64,000 nt of DNA from Pectobacterium carotovorum (GTDB lineage: Bacteria; Pseudomonadota; Gammaproteobacteria; Enterobacterales; Enterobacteriaceae), in the NCBI RefSeq assembly GCF_900129615.1, contig NZ_FQWI01000001.1, positions 186,001-250,000 of the forward strand, written 5' to 3'. The notes under the pieces were generated by a model. That model had not been told where the DNA came from and searched no databases. It saw only the letters and a program-made list of their open reading frames with translations. Within the stretch, counting starts at the first letter, position 1, and each line of letters begins with the position of its first letter. A program made the position numbers and the translations under genes. This document shows positions 21,751-29,107 of the stretch, in pieces.

Positions 21751-23004
21751 ATGGAAAGCAAAGTAGTTGTACCGACAGAAGGTCAGAAAATCACGGTTGA
21801 CGCTCAAGGCAAACTGGTTGTTCCAAACAATCCGGTCATTCCGTTTATCGAAGGCGACGGCATCGGTATCGATGTAACGCCAGCCATGATCAACGTCGTT
21901 GACGCCGCCGTGAAGAAAGCCTATCAGGGCAAGCGCGCGATTTCCTGGATGGAGATCTATACGGGTGAAAAATCCACGCAGGTCTACGGTAAAGATGTCT
22001 GGCTGCCGGAAGAAACACTGGATTTGATCCGTGAATACCGTGTGGCGATTAAGGGCCCGCTGACAACGCCAGTCGGTGGTGGTATTCGTTCTCTGAACGT
22101 TGCACTGCGCCAACAGTTGGATCTGTACGTTTGCCTGCGTCCGGTACGCTACTACGAAGGTACACCTAGCCCGGTTAAACAGCCTGAGCTGACCGACATG
22201 GTGATCTTCCGCGAAAACGCCGAAGACATCTATGCAGGTATCGAGTGGAAAGCTGGCTCTGCTGAAGCAGACAAAGTGATCAAATTCCTGCGTGAAGAAA
22301 TGGGCGTTAGCAAAATCCGTTTCCCTGAGCAGTGTGGTATCGGCGTGAAGCCGTGTTCCGAAGAAGGTACCAAACGTCTGGTTCGCGCCGCAATCGAATA
22401 CGCGATCACCAACGACCGTGATTCCGTCACGCTGGTACACAAAGGCAACATCATGAAATTCACCGAAGGCGCGTTCAAAGACTGGGGCTACCAGTTGGCG
22501 CGTGAAGAATTCGGCGGTGAGCTGATCGATGGCGGCCCGTGGGTGAAAATCAAGAACCCGAACACCGGCAAAGAGATCGTGGTAAAAGACGTGATCGCCG
22601 ATGCGTTCTTGCAACAAATCCTGCTGCGTCCTGCTGAATACGATGTGATCGCCTGTATGAACCTGAATGGTGACTACATTTCTGATGCCCTGGCGGCACA
22701 GGTTGGCGGTATCGGTATTGCTCCGGGCGCGAACATCGGTGACGAATGTGCACTGTTTGAAGCCACGCACGGTACGGCACCGAAATATGCGGGTCAGGAT
22801 AAAGTGAACCCAGGTTCCGTTATTCTGTCTGCTGAAATGATGCTGCGTCACCTGCAATGGTTCGAAGCGGCTGACCTGATTGTTAAGGGCGTTGAAGGCG
22901 CGATCAAGAACAAGACCGTGACTTACGATTTCGAACGTCTGATGGAAGGCGCTAAACTACGGAAATGTAGCGAGTTTGCGCAGGACATCATCGATAACAT
23001 GTAA
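21751..23004 (+). CDS. icd: NADP-dependent isocitrate dehydrogenase
   Basis: A 417-residue TCA-cycle enzyme that decarboxylates isocitrate to 2-oxoglutarate. Substrate/phosphorylation loop [11 protein letters not shown] (Ser about residue 114, the AceK target in E. coli) and the NADP-binding region [12 protein letters not shown] (about residue 337) are present. Start at the ATG with an excellent GGAGAGG ribosome site. In enterobacteria the icd 3' end is a known phage integration site, which is relevant to the odd segment downstream. Confidence 0.97.
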   Translation: MESKVVVPTEGQKITVDAQGKLVVPNNPVIPFIEGDGIGIDVTPAMINVVDAAVKKAYQGKRAISWMEIYTGEKSTQVYGKDVWLPEETLDLIREYRVAIKGPLTTPVGGGIRSLNVALRQQLDLYVCLRPVRYYEGTPSPVKQPELTDMVIFRENAEDIYAGIEWKAGSAEADKVIKFLREEMGVSKIRFPEQCGIGVKPCSEEGTKRLVRAAIEYAITNDRDSVTLVHKGNIMKFTEGAFKDWGYQLAREEFGGELIDGGPWVKIKNPNTGKEIVVKDVIADAFLQQILLRPAEYDVIACMNLNGDYISDALAAQVGGIGIAPGANIGDECALFEATHGTAPKYAGQDKVNPGSVILSAEMMLRHLQWFEAADLIVKGVEGAIKNKTVTYDFERLMEGAKLRKCSEFAQDIIDNM

Positions 23005-23029
23005 TCCAGTGTTAAGCATGGGTTAACAA

Positions 23030-23058
23030 TAGGGGCCTCGATTGGCCCCTTATTTTTT
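23030..23058 (+). terminator. Terminator after icd
   Basis: The stem AGGGGCC/GGCCCCT with loop TCGATT is followed by TATTTTTTG, 25 bp after the icd stop. Confidence 0.85.
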
Positions 23059-23070
23059 GTGTTAAAAACC

Positions 23071-23108
23071 TTTCCCCAAAACCCTCCCCAAAATGTTTCC
23101 CCAAAACC
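23071..23108. repeat. Short direct repeats TTTCCCCAAAACC
   Basis: TTTCCCCAAAACC occurs at 23071-23083 and again at 23096-23108, with a third shorter copy TCCCCAAAA at 23085-23093 between them. They sit immediately after the icd terminator at the edge of the variable segment. Confidence 0.7.
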
Positions 23109-23388
23109 GTTCAATAACTAGGCTAGTTTTGTGCCGATAATCACCTAATCCTTACCTCTGTCATCGTTATATTTGTCAGTCATTTTCCTCGATCTGTGAC
23201 CTGGTAGTTTCTGAGTGTCGATCCCTCGATCGCGATAAAGCCTTTCTGAAAGAAATCGCTGTTCGTGAAAGGTTGGCTCAGTTCCCTAATCCCATATCGA
23301 TCCGCTTTTATCTCTGACTTTTTGAATGTAGAAGTCAGTATTTTTGTTGATACGCGTTGCGTATACGGGCGGTTGTTGGAGAAAAATA

Positions 23389-23715
23389 ATGTTGGAGGCG
23401 GTGTTATACGGAGTTTTCACACTAGCGGTGATTTTCGCTCTGGAATATCACGACGTCCACAATGAGATTGCCCATCAGGACAATCAGCACAGCACAAATA
23501 TTAAAGTGAATTCAGATGAAACACAGATCGTTTATTGGACAATTATCAAATGTGACCCAATCGGTCGTCAGTGCGTTAGCGATGATGTTGCGGATCGGTT
23601 GCTTGACTACACGTACCGTTTACGTGCTAGCACAATACGTCCCGTTACAAGCGGAACTGACTTTCACTGCCACCGGTTGCAAACTGACGTATGCGCAGGT
23701 TGTTTATTGGGTTGA
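23389..23715 (+). CDS. Small hypothetical protein with N-terminal membrane segment, possibly frameshifted
   Basis: I do not recognise this gene. The frame gives about 108 residues from an ATG preceded by GGAG: one hydrophobic segment (about residues 2-19), then a polar domain with DETQIVYW and several cysteines. A second frame (+1) overlaps its 3' half and stays open to 23797, ending with YAQVVYWVDPLLTAIDQANNQ-like sequence, which looks more protein-like than the end of the first frame. This may be one gene broken by a frameshift near 23600-23650, or two overlapping small genes. Codon use is unlike the neighbouring core genes. Confidence 0.35.
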   Translation: MLEAVLYGVFTLAVIFALEYHDVHNEIAHQDNQHSTNIKVNSDETQIVYWTIIKCDPIGRQCVSDDVADRLLDYTYRLRASTIRPVTSGTDFHCHRLQTDVCAGCLLG

Positions 23716-23825
23716 TCCGCTATTGACGGCAATTGATCAAGCTAACAATCAGCTTTCTGGAATACGTAGAACGGAATCCATTTATTCCTCGCAATAGTGG
23801 GGATCTTTTATCAAGAGGAAGTGAA

Positions 23826-24704
23826 ATGAAAAAATACGCTATTGCGTTAATGTGCCTGTTTTCGGTTTCAGCATTTGCCGAGACCTATAAAGGCTATCCT
23901 GATATCCCAGGCAATGCAGTTGGTTTTGCTACAGAGGTCATCAGTTATACTCCAGGGAAAAATGTAGACTCAAATCGTAAAGTGCCAGAGCGGGTTTTGG
24001 GGGAGCCTACTGTTTACAGTACCGGTAATGCGTCATTATCTCTTGGTTCAGCAGGCAGTATGGTTGTCGGTTTTGCTCCGTACGCTATTAAGAAAAGTGG
24101 CACAGCAGACGCTGATTTTTATATTTATGAAGTTGGGATTTACGAATCATGGGATGCTTATGTTTCTAATGATGGCAATTTATGGATCAAGGCTACTGCG
24201 GTATTTACTGAGATCAATCCTGAGCCGGACAGTATCGTCGCAACTCGTGGTTCAGTTATTGGCTATGATGTTGACGTTATTGATTCGACAGAAGATTCAT
24301 TTGCCTATCTAAAAATTGTAGACACGAGCCTATCATCCTATACAGGGTCAGCCGGTTCAGATATTGATTCTATTGTTATTACGAGTGCTAAAGCACTCGG
24401 CACTGAAATATTTGTCGACACCGACTCACGCAACGGCAAGGTTTACAATCTGTATCAGAATGATGTCACTGGAGCAGTAGGCGTCAAAATCATTAATAAA
24501 GATAACGTTGTGTCGTATGTCCCTTTCTCTACCGATGACTCTTTGAAGGCTATGGCATTATCGCTACAAGGTGATTTCAATTGTGATGATGAAAAAGATA
24601 TTAACGTCTTGGCAGCGCGTAAATCTGATAACATCCACTTAAACATCATCAAGCAGCAAAATGGCACAGCCATTAGGACTATCGATAACTCAGTTATCAA
24701 ATAA
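23826..24704 (+). CDS. Secreted protein of unknown function
   Basis: A 292-residue predicted secreted protein. A Sec signal peptide covers about residues 1-18 (ends SAFA). The following 160 residues contain a beta-rich domain of a type seen in bacterial surface or secreted proteins: RVLGEPT...LSLGSAGSMVVGF followed by DADFYIYEVG and VSNDGNLW, resembling a jelly-roll binding fold. I cannot name the family or function. It has a good ribosome site (AGAGGAAG). It lies alone between icd and the 4Fe-4S gene and its codon use is AT-richer than the flanking core genes, suggesting acquisition. The start at 23826 is preferred over the longer frame to 23733, as it begins the signal peptide. Confidence 0.7.
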   Translation: MKKYAIALMCLFSVSAFAETYKGYPDIPGNAVGFATEVISYTPGKNVDSNRKVPERVLGEPTVYSTGNASLSLGSAGSMVVGFAPYAIKKSGTADADFYIYEVGIYESWDAYVSNDGNLWIKATAVFTEINPEPDSIVATRGSVIGYDVDVIDSTEDSFAYLKIVDTSLSSYTGSAGSDIDSIVITSAKALGTEIFVDTDSRNGKVYNLYQNDVTGAVGVKIINKDNVVSYVPFSTDDSLKAMALSLQGDFNCDDEKDINVLAARKSDNIHLNIIKQQNGTAIRTIDNSVIK

Positions 24705-24879
24705 GGCATTACAGCAGGCATTCACTGAGTGCCTGTGATAATGACTGACCTCAATGCAGCGCTTCATCAGCACCAGTGGTAAATGTAACACCGTTCCTCC
24801 TATAGCGAGCCTGGATGGGTTGTATTTTAACCAAATAACGCCATTAATCGGTAAGTCTCAATTCAGGGGAAACTACACT

Positions 24880-24901
24880 GGGCCGATTTGGCCCCTTTTT
24901 T
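24880..24901. terminator. Terminator-like hairpin GGGCC-GATTT-GGCCC with T-run
   Basis: A short GC stem followed by TTTTTT on the plus strand ends at the stop codon of the converging 4Fe-4S gene. It resembles the icd terminator 1.85 kb upstream (shared GATT-GGCCCCTT elements). Confidence 0.7.
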
Positions 24902-26009
24902 ACGGATGACCAATCCCCTGTGAGTCGGGAATGAGCCGGAAGTACATGTGTTCGGGAATCGGACTGTCCCAACTGCCGATATACATTGCAAAACCGATCA
25001 TGCCAAAAAGAATGCCGAGCACCAGTACCGTCATCGCAATACCGGACAGCGCAGTTTGTCGCCATAGCGGTTTAGTTGTTTCGCTGCCTTTTCCCTGCGA
25101 GCCTGAGGGCTTCATCAGCGAAAAATGGAGCGTTGAGGCCACCGGGCAGGATTCGACGCAGGTCATGCAGGCCGTGCATTCCGCCGTTCTCACCTGAATC
25201 AGTTTATCTACCGGAATGTTAGACGGGCAGGCCTTGGCGCACTTGCCGCAATCGATACAACTGGTGGCGTTGCGGCGAATCTTGAAAGGCGACAGCAGCG
25301 AAAATACCCCCAAGAGCGCACCATAAGGACAGAGGTAGCGGCACCAAAAATGGCGGACGAACAGGCTGACAAACGTAAAAAGAAAAACGCAAACTAACGT
25401 GATGGTGCCGATATTACGGAAGAAGCCGAGCATTTTGACGTCGGCGATCAAACCGTAGGGCGACATCAGGAACATATAAATACCCTGTGCCGGCATCGAT
25501 AAGGCGATATAGAGGAAAAAACCTAATAATAGATATTTCAGGCTACGCAGCGGAATATCCAGCCACTTCGGAAGAATGAAATGACGTCCAACTATCTTTT
25601 TCCCCACAGCGCCCACACACTCGGAAATCGTGCCGATAGGGCACAGCCAGGAGCAGAACGATTTCTTCAGCAACAGGCTGGTGAGAATAAATGCGATAAG
25701 TAATAGCATTGACGCAAGGTGGATAGGGGGAAAATTACCCGTTTCCCACGTGAATTTAACGTTCATCAATCCGGCAATTGGCAACCAGCCTTCAATACCA
25801 CCGGGCCTCGACATATAAAGGCTCGTTCCGCCAGTTTCAAAGTAGCGTACCCAAAAATAGAAGGTGATGCCGATATAAACGTTGATTGCCAATAGCAGAA
25901 CTTGCGTCGCTCTGCGCCAGGTCAGGGCGTTGCGCCAGTCATTCCAGGGAAGTTTACCGCCAGTGGTTCCTGGGCGGCGTTGCCACCGCTTTCTTGCTTT
26001 CTCGCTCAT
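24900..26009 (-). CDS. Membrane-bound 4Fe-4S polyferredoxin (NapH/NosR-like)
   Basis: A 369-residue inner-membrane iron-sulfur protein. About five to six hydrophobic helices carry CxxxCP pairs (CSWLCPIG about residue 125, CRYLCPYG about residue 225). They are followed by two adjacent 4Fe-4S ferredoxin motifs, CIDCGKCAKACP and CTACMTCVESCP (about residues 250-290), and a last helix. This is the NapH/NosR/RdxA-type layout for electron transfer from the quinol pool. The redox partner is not visible nearby. The frame continues upstream to an ATG at 26129, but the extra 40 residues look unconserved, so the ATG at 26009 is preferred with moderate certainty. Confidence 0.8.
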   Translation of the reverse strand: MSEKARKRWQRRPGTTGGKLPWNDWRNALTWRRATQVLLLAINVYIGITFYFWVRYFETGGTSLYMSRPGGIEGWLPIAGLMNVKFTWETGNFPPIHLASMLLLIAFILTSLLLKKSFCSWLCPIGTISECVGAVGKKIVGRHFILPKWLDIPLRSLKYLLLGFFLYIALSMPAQGIYMFLMSPYGLIADVKMLGFFRNIGTITLVCVFLFTFVSLFVRHFWCRYLCPYGALLGVFSLLSPFKIRRNATSCIDCGKCAKACPSNIPVDKLIQVRTAECTACMTCVESCPVASTLHFSLMKPSGSQGKGSETTKPLWRQTALSGIAMTVLVLGILFGMIGFAMYIGSWDSPIPEHMYFRLIPDSQGIGHP

Positions 26010-26468
26010 TGCTCTCAATTGCCCCCATTTATTTTTTTCACTCGGCGCTTTCAATACACCGAAGGGATTGTGGGGCAACGTTATCACGCTCGGAATGGTT
26101 AAAAATTGATTTGTGCATTGTAAATGCATGTTTGTGGTTTTTTTAGCTGATTGATTTGAATAAGAAGAGAGACAAGAGTGCAGAAGGACGATTTTTCTAA
26201 GAGCAAAATGAGAGATATAAAAAAGAATGGATACGCAAACGTACCCATTCTATTAATTACCAGACGGTATTATCTTGAATATATCTTTTATGCTTCAAAT
26301 TGCGTATGTTGCCCGACGTCAGCGTATAGGAATACCTTGCTACATTTGCACAATTCTTATGATTTAGGTCATTTTTATTAAAAGCAAAGATTATAGTTAT
26401 TATTAAATAATCTTTTTTATTTTTTTCTTTTAATTAGCGCCTGAGAGTTTAATTCATGAGTTTTTGCA
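26010..26468. other. AT-rich intergenic stretch, no convincing gene
   Basis: This is 459 bp between the 4Fe-4S gene and rdgB, strongly AT-rich from 26130 onward. The open frames here are short, start on non-ATG codons and have no recognisable content. It probably holds the promoter of the 4Fe-4S gene (minus strand). Confidence 0.5.
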
Positions 26469-26819
26469 TTATGCCTGGGTATGCTGTTTTGCCTGTAGTT
26501 CCTCTTTTCGCATCGTTCTGACAATTTTATAAATCCATTGCAGTGAGACATTATATTTTTTAGCCAGAGCGCTGTGATTGCGCCCGTCAAACTCTTCATA
26601 GATTTGAAGATCGCGTTGAGACGCGCGCCAAGAGATTCCCATCGGGAAATAAACGTTTTGCCCACCCCATACGGTCATCATATGTTTGGCAACGGCATTG
26701 CCGACCAACTCAGCGGTTTGTGGATCTAACTCCGTGACGTTTTTGACCGTATCGGCAACGTGTTGAGAAAGTTCGACCAGAAGCTCAGGACCTTTACTGC
26801 GAAATTGTGGTTCAGTCAT
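26469..26819 (-). CDS. rdgB: RdgB, Mor/C-family transcription activator
   Basis: A 116-residue DNA-binding protein of the phage Mu Mor/C family. The dimerisation half includes LVGNAVAKHMMTVWGGQNVYFPMG (positions about 39-62) and the C-terminal helix-turn-helix is SALAKKYNVSLQWIYKIVRTMRK (about 83-105). Together with the LexA-like repressor upstream this is the rdgB-rdgA pair described in Erwinia carotovora. There RdgB activates pectin lyase (pnlA) and carotovoricin genes after DNA damage. No other phage gene is nearby. A good promoter with an operator-like spacer lies about 85-110 bp upstream. Confidence 0.88.
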   Translation of the reverse strand: MTEPQFRSKGPELLVELSQHVADTVKNVTELDPQTAELVGNAVAKHMMTVWGGQNVYFPMGISWRASQRDLQIYEEFDGRNHSALAKKYNVSLQWIYKIVRTMRKEELQAKQHTQA

Positions 26820-26903
26820 AAATCACCCTATTGTTATGTGTGTTGTTACTGACGTGAAAACTGGGTTGTTACCTTTGCAGGGATGCCCTGCTGCTATGTG
26901 TCT

Positions 26904-26932
26904 ATTTAAAACTATAGTTGTTTTTGTGTCAA
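26904..26932 (-). promoter_or_regulatory. rdgB promoter with operator-like palindrome in the spacer
   Basis: On the minus strand: -35 TTGACA (26932-26927, consensus), a 17-bp spacer, -10 TTAAAT (26909-26904). The spacer contains ACAACTATAGTT, carrying an ACAAC half-site shared with the palindromes at rdgA. A second AGTTGTTTTTG copy lies 36 bp further upstream (26952-26962; first copy 26916-26926). Confidence 0.6.
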
Positions 26933-27018
26933 CATCTTTAGTTTTAATTTGAGTTGTTTTTGGTTGTAAAAAGAAATGACAACCCGCGAGGCTACACGCA
27001 AAAGAGGCCAGATGAGGG

Positions 27019-27046
27019 GCAAAAAAAATCCCGCCACAGGGCGGGA
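27019..27046 (-). terminator. Strong terminator between rdgA and rdgB
   Basis: The stem TCCCGCC/GGCGGGA with a short loop is followed on the minus strand by a run of at least seven T. It lies about 280 bp downstream of rdgA and upstream of the rdgB promoter, so it should isolate rdgB from rdgA transcription. Confidence 0.8.
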
Positions 27047-27240
27047 AAGGAACAACATAGACAGGATGAATAACACAACATCAACAAGGGTTGATGAAAC
27101 AATAGCACGGGGATTGTATAAAATTGTTGCGCGTAGGTAAGGTTACTTGGGCGGGGGTAAACGTTTTTTAGCGCTGAAACGTTTATTGGTAAAGCGGTTA
27201 CTGGCAGCCCTTTTATTGGCAAAAAATGTATTGATCAAAC

Positions 27241-27272
27241 AAGCCGGCGTCCGTATTGGTCCGCCGGCTTTG
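27241..27272 (-). terminator. Hairpin shortly after rdgA
   Basis: AAGCCGGCG and CGCCGGCTT form a 9-bp stem with a 12-base loop, followed on the minus strand by GTTTG. It is a likely first, leaky terminator for rdgA, about 50 bp after the stop. Confidence 0.55.
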
Positions 27273-27320
27273 ATGAGAGAAAAGATAGAACTATGGCGCG
27301 GGATACCGGCCAATACAGGA

Positions 27321-28055
27321 CTACAGCAGCACCGAATACCAGAACACGCGGCCAATGATCTCGACTTCGGATTCGTAGGCTTCTTCGTCAGCCTCGCGAT
27401 TGAAGCTATGGATGACGAGAAGACCGCCAGGCTTGCGATAAAGTTGTTTGATTCGTTTTAGTTTGTCGTTGCCGCCGCCTTCCTGAGCGATGGCGTAGAG
27501 CTTTCCATCAATGATGCGTTTGTTGTTGGTATCAACCGCGACAGTCGTTCCATCAGGAATGATGGGTTCCATACTGTCACCCGCAGCCGGGAAGCAAAGA
27601 ACGCCTGAACCGTCCGTATTTGCACCAACCTTACGCAGTGTAGCTTTAGAGAAACGGAGCTTAAAGCCGTTGTAATCCTCACTTTGAATGCGTCCGTCGC
27701 CGCAGGCAAACTCAATATCCTTTAAAAAGGGCACTTCCACCTCGTCCTCTGATAGTTCTGTCGTGCTGTCCCAAGCTGATACGGTGCCCCATTCGGATTT
27801 TGGCGGAATACTGGGTTCCTGGAGCGAGCGAGTGACTTCGCTGCTACGCATTGGGTCTTCGCCGTTTGCCAACCATTCAGGACGAACATGTAGTGCATTG
27901 GAAAGCTCAACAATTTTGGTTGTCTGCGACGCTTTCCCCACCTCGATCTTCTGTATGGCGGCCTGAGATACGCCAATCATGTCGCCAAGTGCTTTTTGAC
28001 TAAGCCCTTGGGCAGTTCTGGCGGTCTTTAATCGTTCTGCAAGTGTCGTTTTCAT
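27321..28055 (-). CDS. rdgA: RdgA, LexA/CI-like repressor with S24 autoprotease domain
   Basis: A 244-residue phage-type repressor. N-terminal HTH_3 domain at residues 1-65 (LSQKALGDMIGVSQAAIQKIE), C-terminal peptidase S24 domain with the autocleavage bond Cys118-Gly119 (FACGDG), nucleophile Ser161 (GDSMEP) and likely base Lys200 (LKRI). A Cys-Gly scissile bond is like that of UmuD rather than the Ala-Gly of LexA. It matches RdgA of E. carotovora, which links RecA activation to rdgB, pectin lyase and carotovoricin expression. The ATG at 28055 is the predicted transcription start itself, so the mRNA may be leaderless. Confidence 0.9.
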   Translation of the reverse strand: MKTTLAERLKTARTAQGLSQKALGDMIGVSQAAIQKIEVGKASQTTKIVELSNALHVRPEWLANGEDPMRSSEVTRSLQEPSIPPKSEWGTVSAWDSTTELSEDEVEVPFLKDIEFACGDGRIQSEDYNGFKLRFSKATLRKVGANTDGSGVLCFPAAGDSMEPIIPDGTTVAVDTNNKRIIDGKLYAIAQEGGGNDKLKRIKQLYRKPGGLLVIHSFNREADEEAYESEVEIIGRVFWYSVLL

Positions 28056-28061
28056 TCGTTC

Positions 28062-28090
28062 AATGTACAACCTAGGTTGTCATTTATCAA
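28062..28090 (-). promoter_or_regulatory. rdgA promoter overlapped by a perfect palindromic operator
   Basis: On the minus strand: -35 TTGATA (28090-28085), 17-bp spacer, -10 TACATT (28067-28062). The spacer contains ACAACCTAGGTTGT (28067-28080), a perfect 14-bp palindrome. The expected start falls on the A of the rdgA ATG, as for lambda cI from PRM. Confidence 0.65.
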
Positions 28091-28456
28091 GCGGGTATTA
28101 ATCTTGTTTAAAAAAAACCAACGCCATTCGTCATTACTACGTGTGAAAATCGCGCATAAATACAACTTAAAATACGACTTAGGTTGTTATGTTGTAAGGC
28201 TAACCTTGTGTGGCTGGACGAGATAGCGTCGACATCCCTAAACGCTATCGCTCAATTATCAAAAATCCTAATAAGTATCAGGCAACCATAGTATCGTCTT
28301 ATTCCACCCCTGATTTGCTTTAAACGTGAGCGTCACTTGATCTAAATCACAATCTGAACGTATGCATTTTGCTTTTATGGAAATCCCGCTGTGGGAAATA
28401 TAACCAATAAATTCGTTTCATTAAGCATACGCATGACTGCGTGTCGCGGAGGATGT
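28091..28456. other. Region between rdgA and the small unknown gene
   Basis: About 370 bp. It holds the second operator cluster and probably the promoter of the plus-strand gene at 28457. Where a phage would carry a cro-like gene divergent from the repressor, no such gene is found. Confidence 0.5.
28162..28196. promoter_or_regulatory. Second operator cluster upstream of rdgA
   Basis: ACGACTTAGGTTGT (28174-28187) matches the rdgA palindrome at 12 of 14 positions. It is nested in an outer inverted repeat TACAAC (28161-28166) / GTTGTA (28191-28196). This looks like the paired operators of a phage immunity region. Confidence 0.6.
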
Positions 28457-28714
28457 ATGTCTGTAATTCGCACGTGTTTAAGTCTGTTTGGTGGTGATAC
28501 GGTAATTGTTCGGTGTACAAATACATTTGAAGTGCAAATGAGCAGTAGTGAACAGGCAACCATGACCGAAGAGAATAGTGCAACGCAGGATTCTATTTGC
28601 CGTCATGCAGAAGGCGAAGTGTATTTAACTGTGCCTTATACCGGGATCTGGGATGTCGTGATCCGAGCAAAAAATGATACACCTGAGCATTCAATAACCT
28701 ATTTCCCCGCCTGA
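28457..28714 (+). CDS. Small hypothetical protein (possible DUF1883-like)
   Basis: An 85-residue protein of unknown function. The ATG at 28457 has a strong GGAGG ribosome site. The sequence has GGDTVIVRC near the start, a polar middle and VYLTVPYTGIWDVVIRA near the end. This pattern recalls the DUF1883 family, but this is a weak visual match. No signal peptide or membrane segment is clear. Its role beside rdgA is unknown. Confidence 0.55.
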   Translation: MSVIRTCLSLFGGDTVIVRCTNTFEVQMSSSEQATMTEENSATQDSICRHAEGEVYLTVPYTGIWDVVIRAKNDTPEHSITYFPA

Positions 28715-29107
28715 TGACGTTCTGGTTGGTTATATTCTGTTAATAACTTGATAATACGTTGTCGTTATCTGGTCATGAGCACTTGAATATACCAACCTTC
28801 TCCTTCCTTTTCTTCCCCCATCGCTCAACGTTGTGAGTACGTCGGTATCTTTCTATTTCGCTTTTTATCTATTATCTTAATTGATTCTTTCACTTGTTAT
28901 TATTAATGATTTTCAGGGAGGATAGAGTCTGGATCTTTTGCCATACTCATACCCAGCCACCATGCATTTTGACTCTTGGCAAGATAGGGGGCTTTGGTTT
29001 GTTAACGTTGGCTTGCTGTTCTTATCGTGCTCATTACTGCAACATTTTGGATTTATCGCTAAATTTTTGTCTAATCTGAACATTAATACGGTGGGAGGGG
29101 GGAACCC
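28715..29107. other. Intergenic region before the GGDEF-EAL gene
   Basis: This 393-bp stretch has no believable gene. It ends in a very G-rich ribosome site (GGGAGGGGGG) for the downstream gene, and presumably carries its promoter. Confidence 0.4.

Larger units (their letters stand above)
26820..27320. other. rdgB upstream region and rdgA 3' region
   Basis: This 500-bp stretch holds the rdgB promoter (26904-26932), a terminator (27019-27046), a second terminator-like hairpin (27241-27272) and two AAACGTTT palindromes 18 bp apart (27159 and 27177). Short open frames across it run through the hairpins and are not believed. Confidence 0.5.

Noticed and set aside
21748-22857. 369-codon open frame antisense to icd
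   Set aside because: It is a shadow of the highly biased icd coding sequence, with no family signature or ribosome site.
23071-23108. TTTCCCCAAAACC repeats as a CRISPR-like array
   Set aside because: There are only two full copies and one short copy, with spacers of about 12 bp and no cas genes.
26178-26381. 67-codon plus-strand frame before rdgB
   Set aside because: It is AT-rich with a GTG start and no convincing ribosome site or homology; treated as non-coding.
27147-27461. Plus-strand frame antisense to the rdgA 3' end
   Set aside because: It starts on TTG, runs through the hairpin at 27241-27272 and has no conserved content.
26469-28055. rdgB-rdgA as part of a resident prophage
   Set aside because: No integrase, structural or lysis genes lie nearby; the pair matches a known standalone regulatory locus of soft-rot bacteria.
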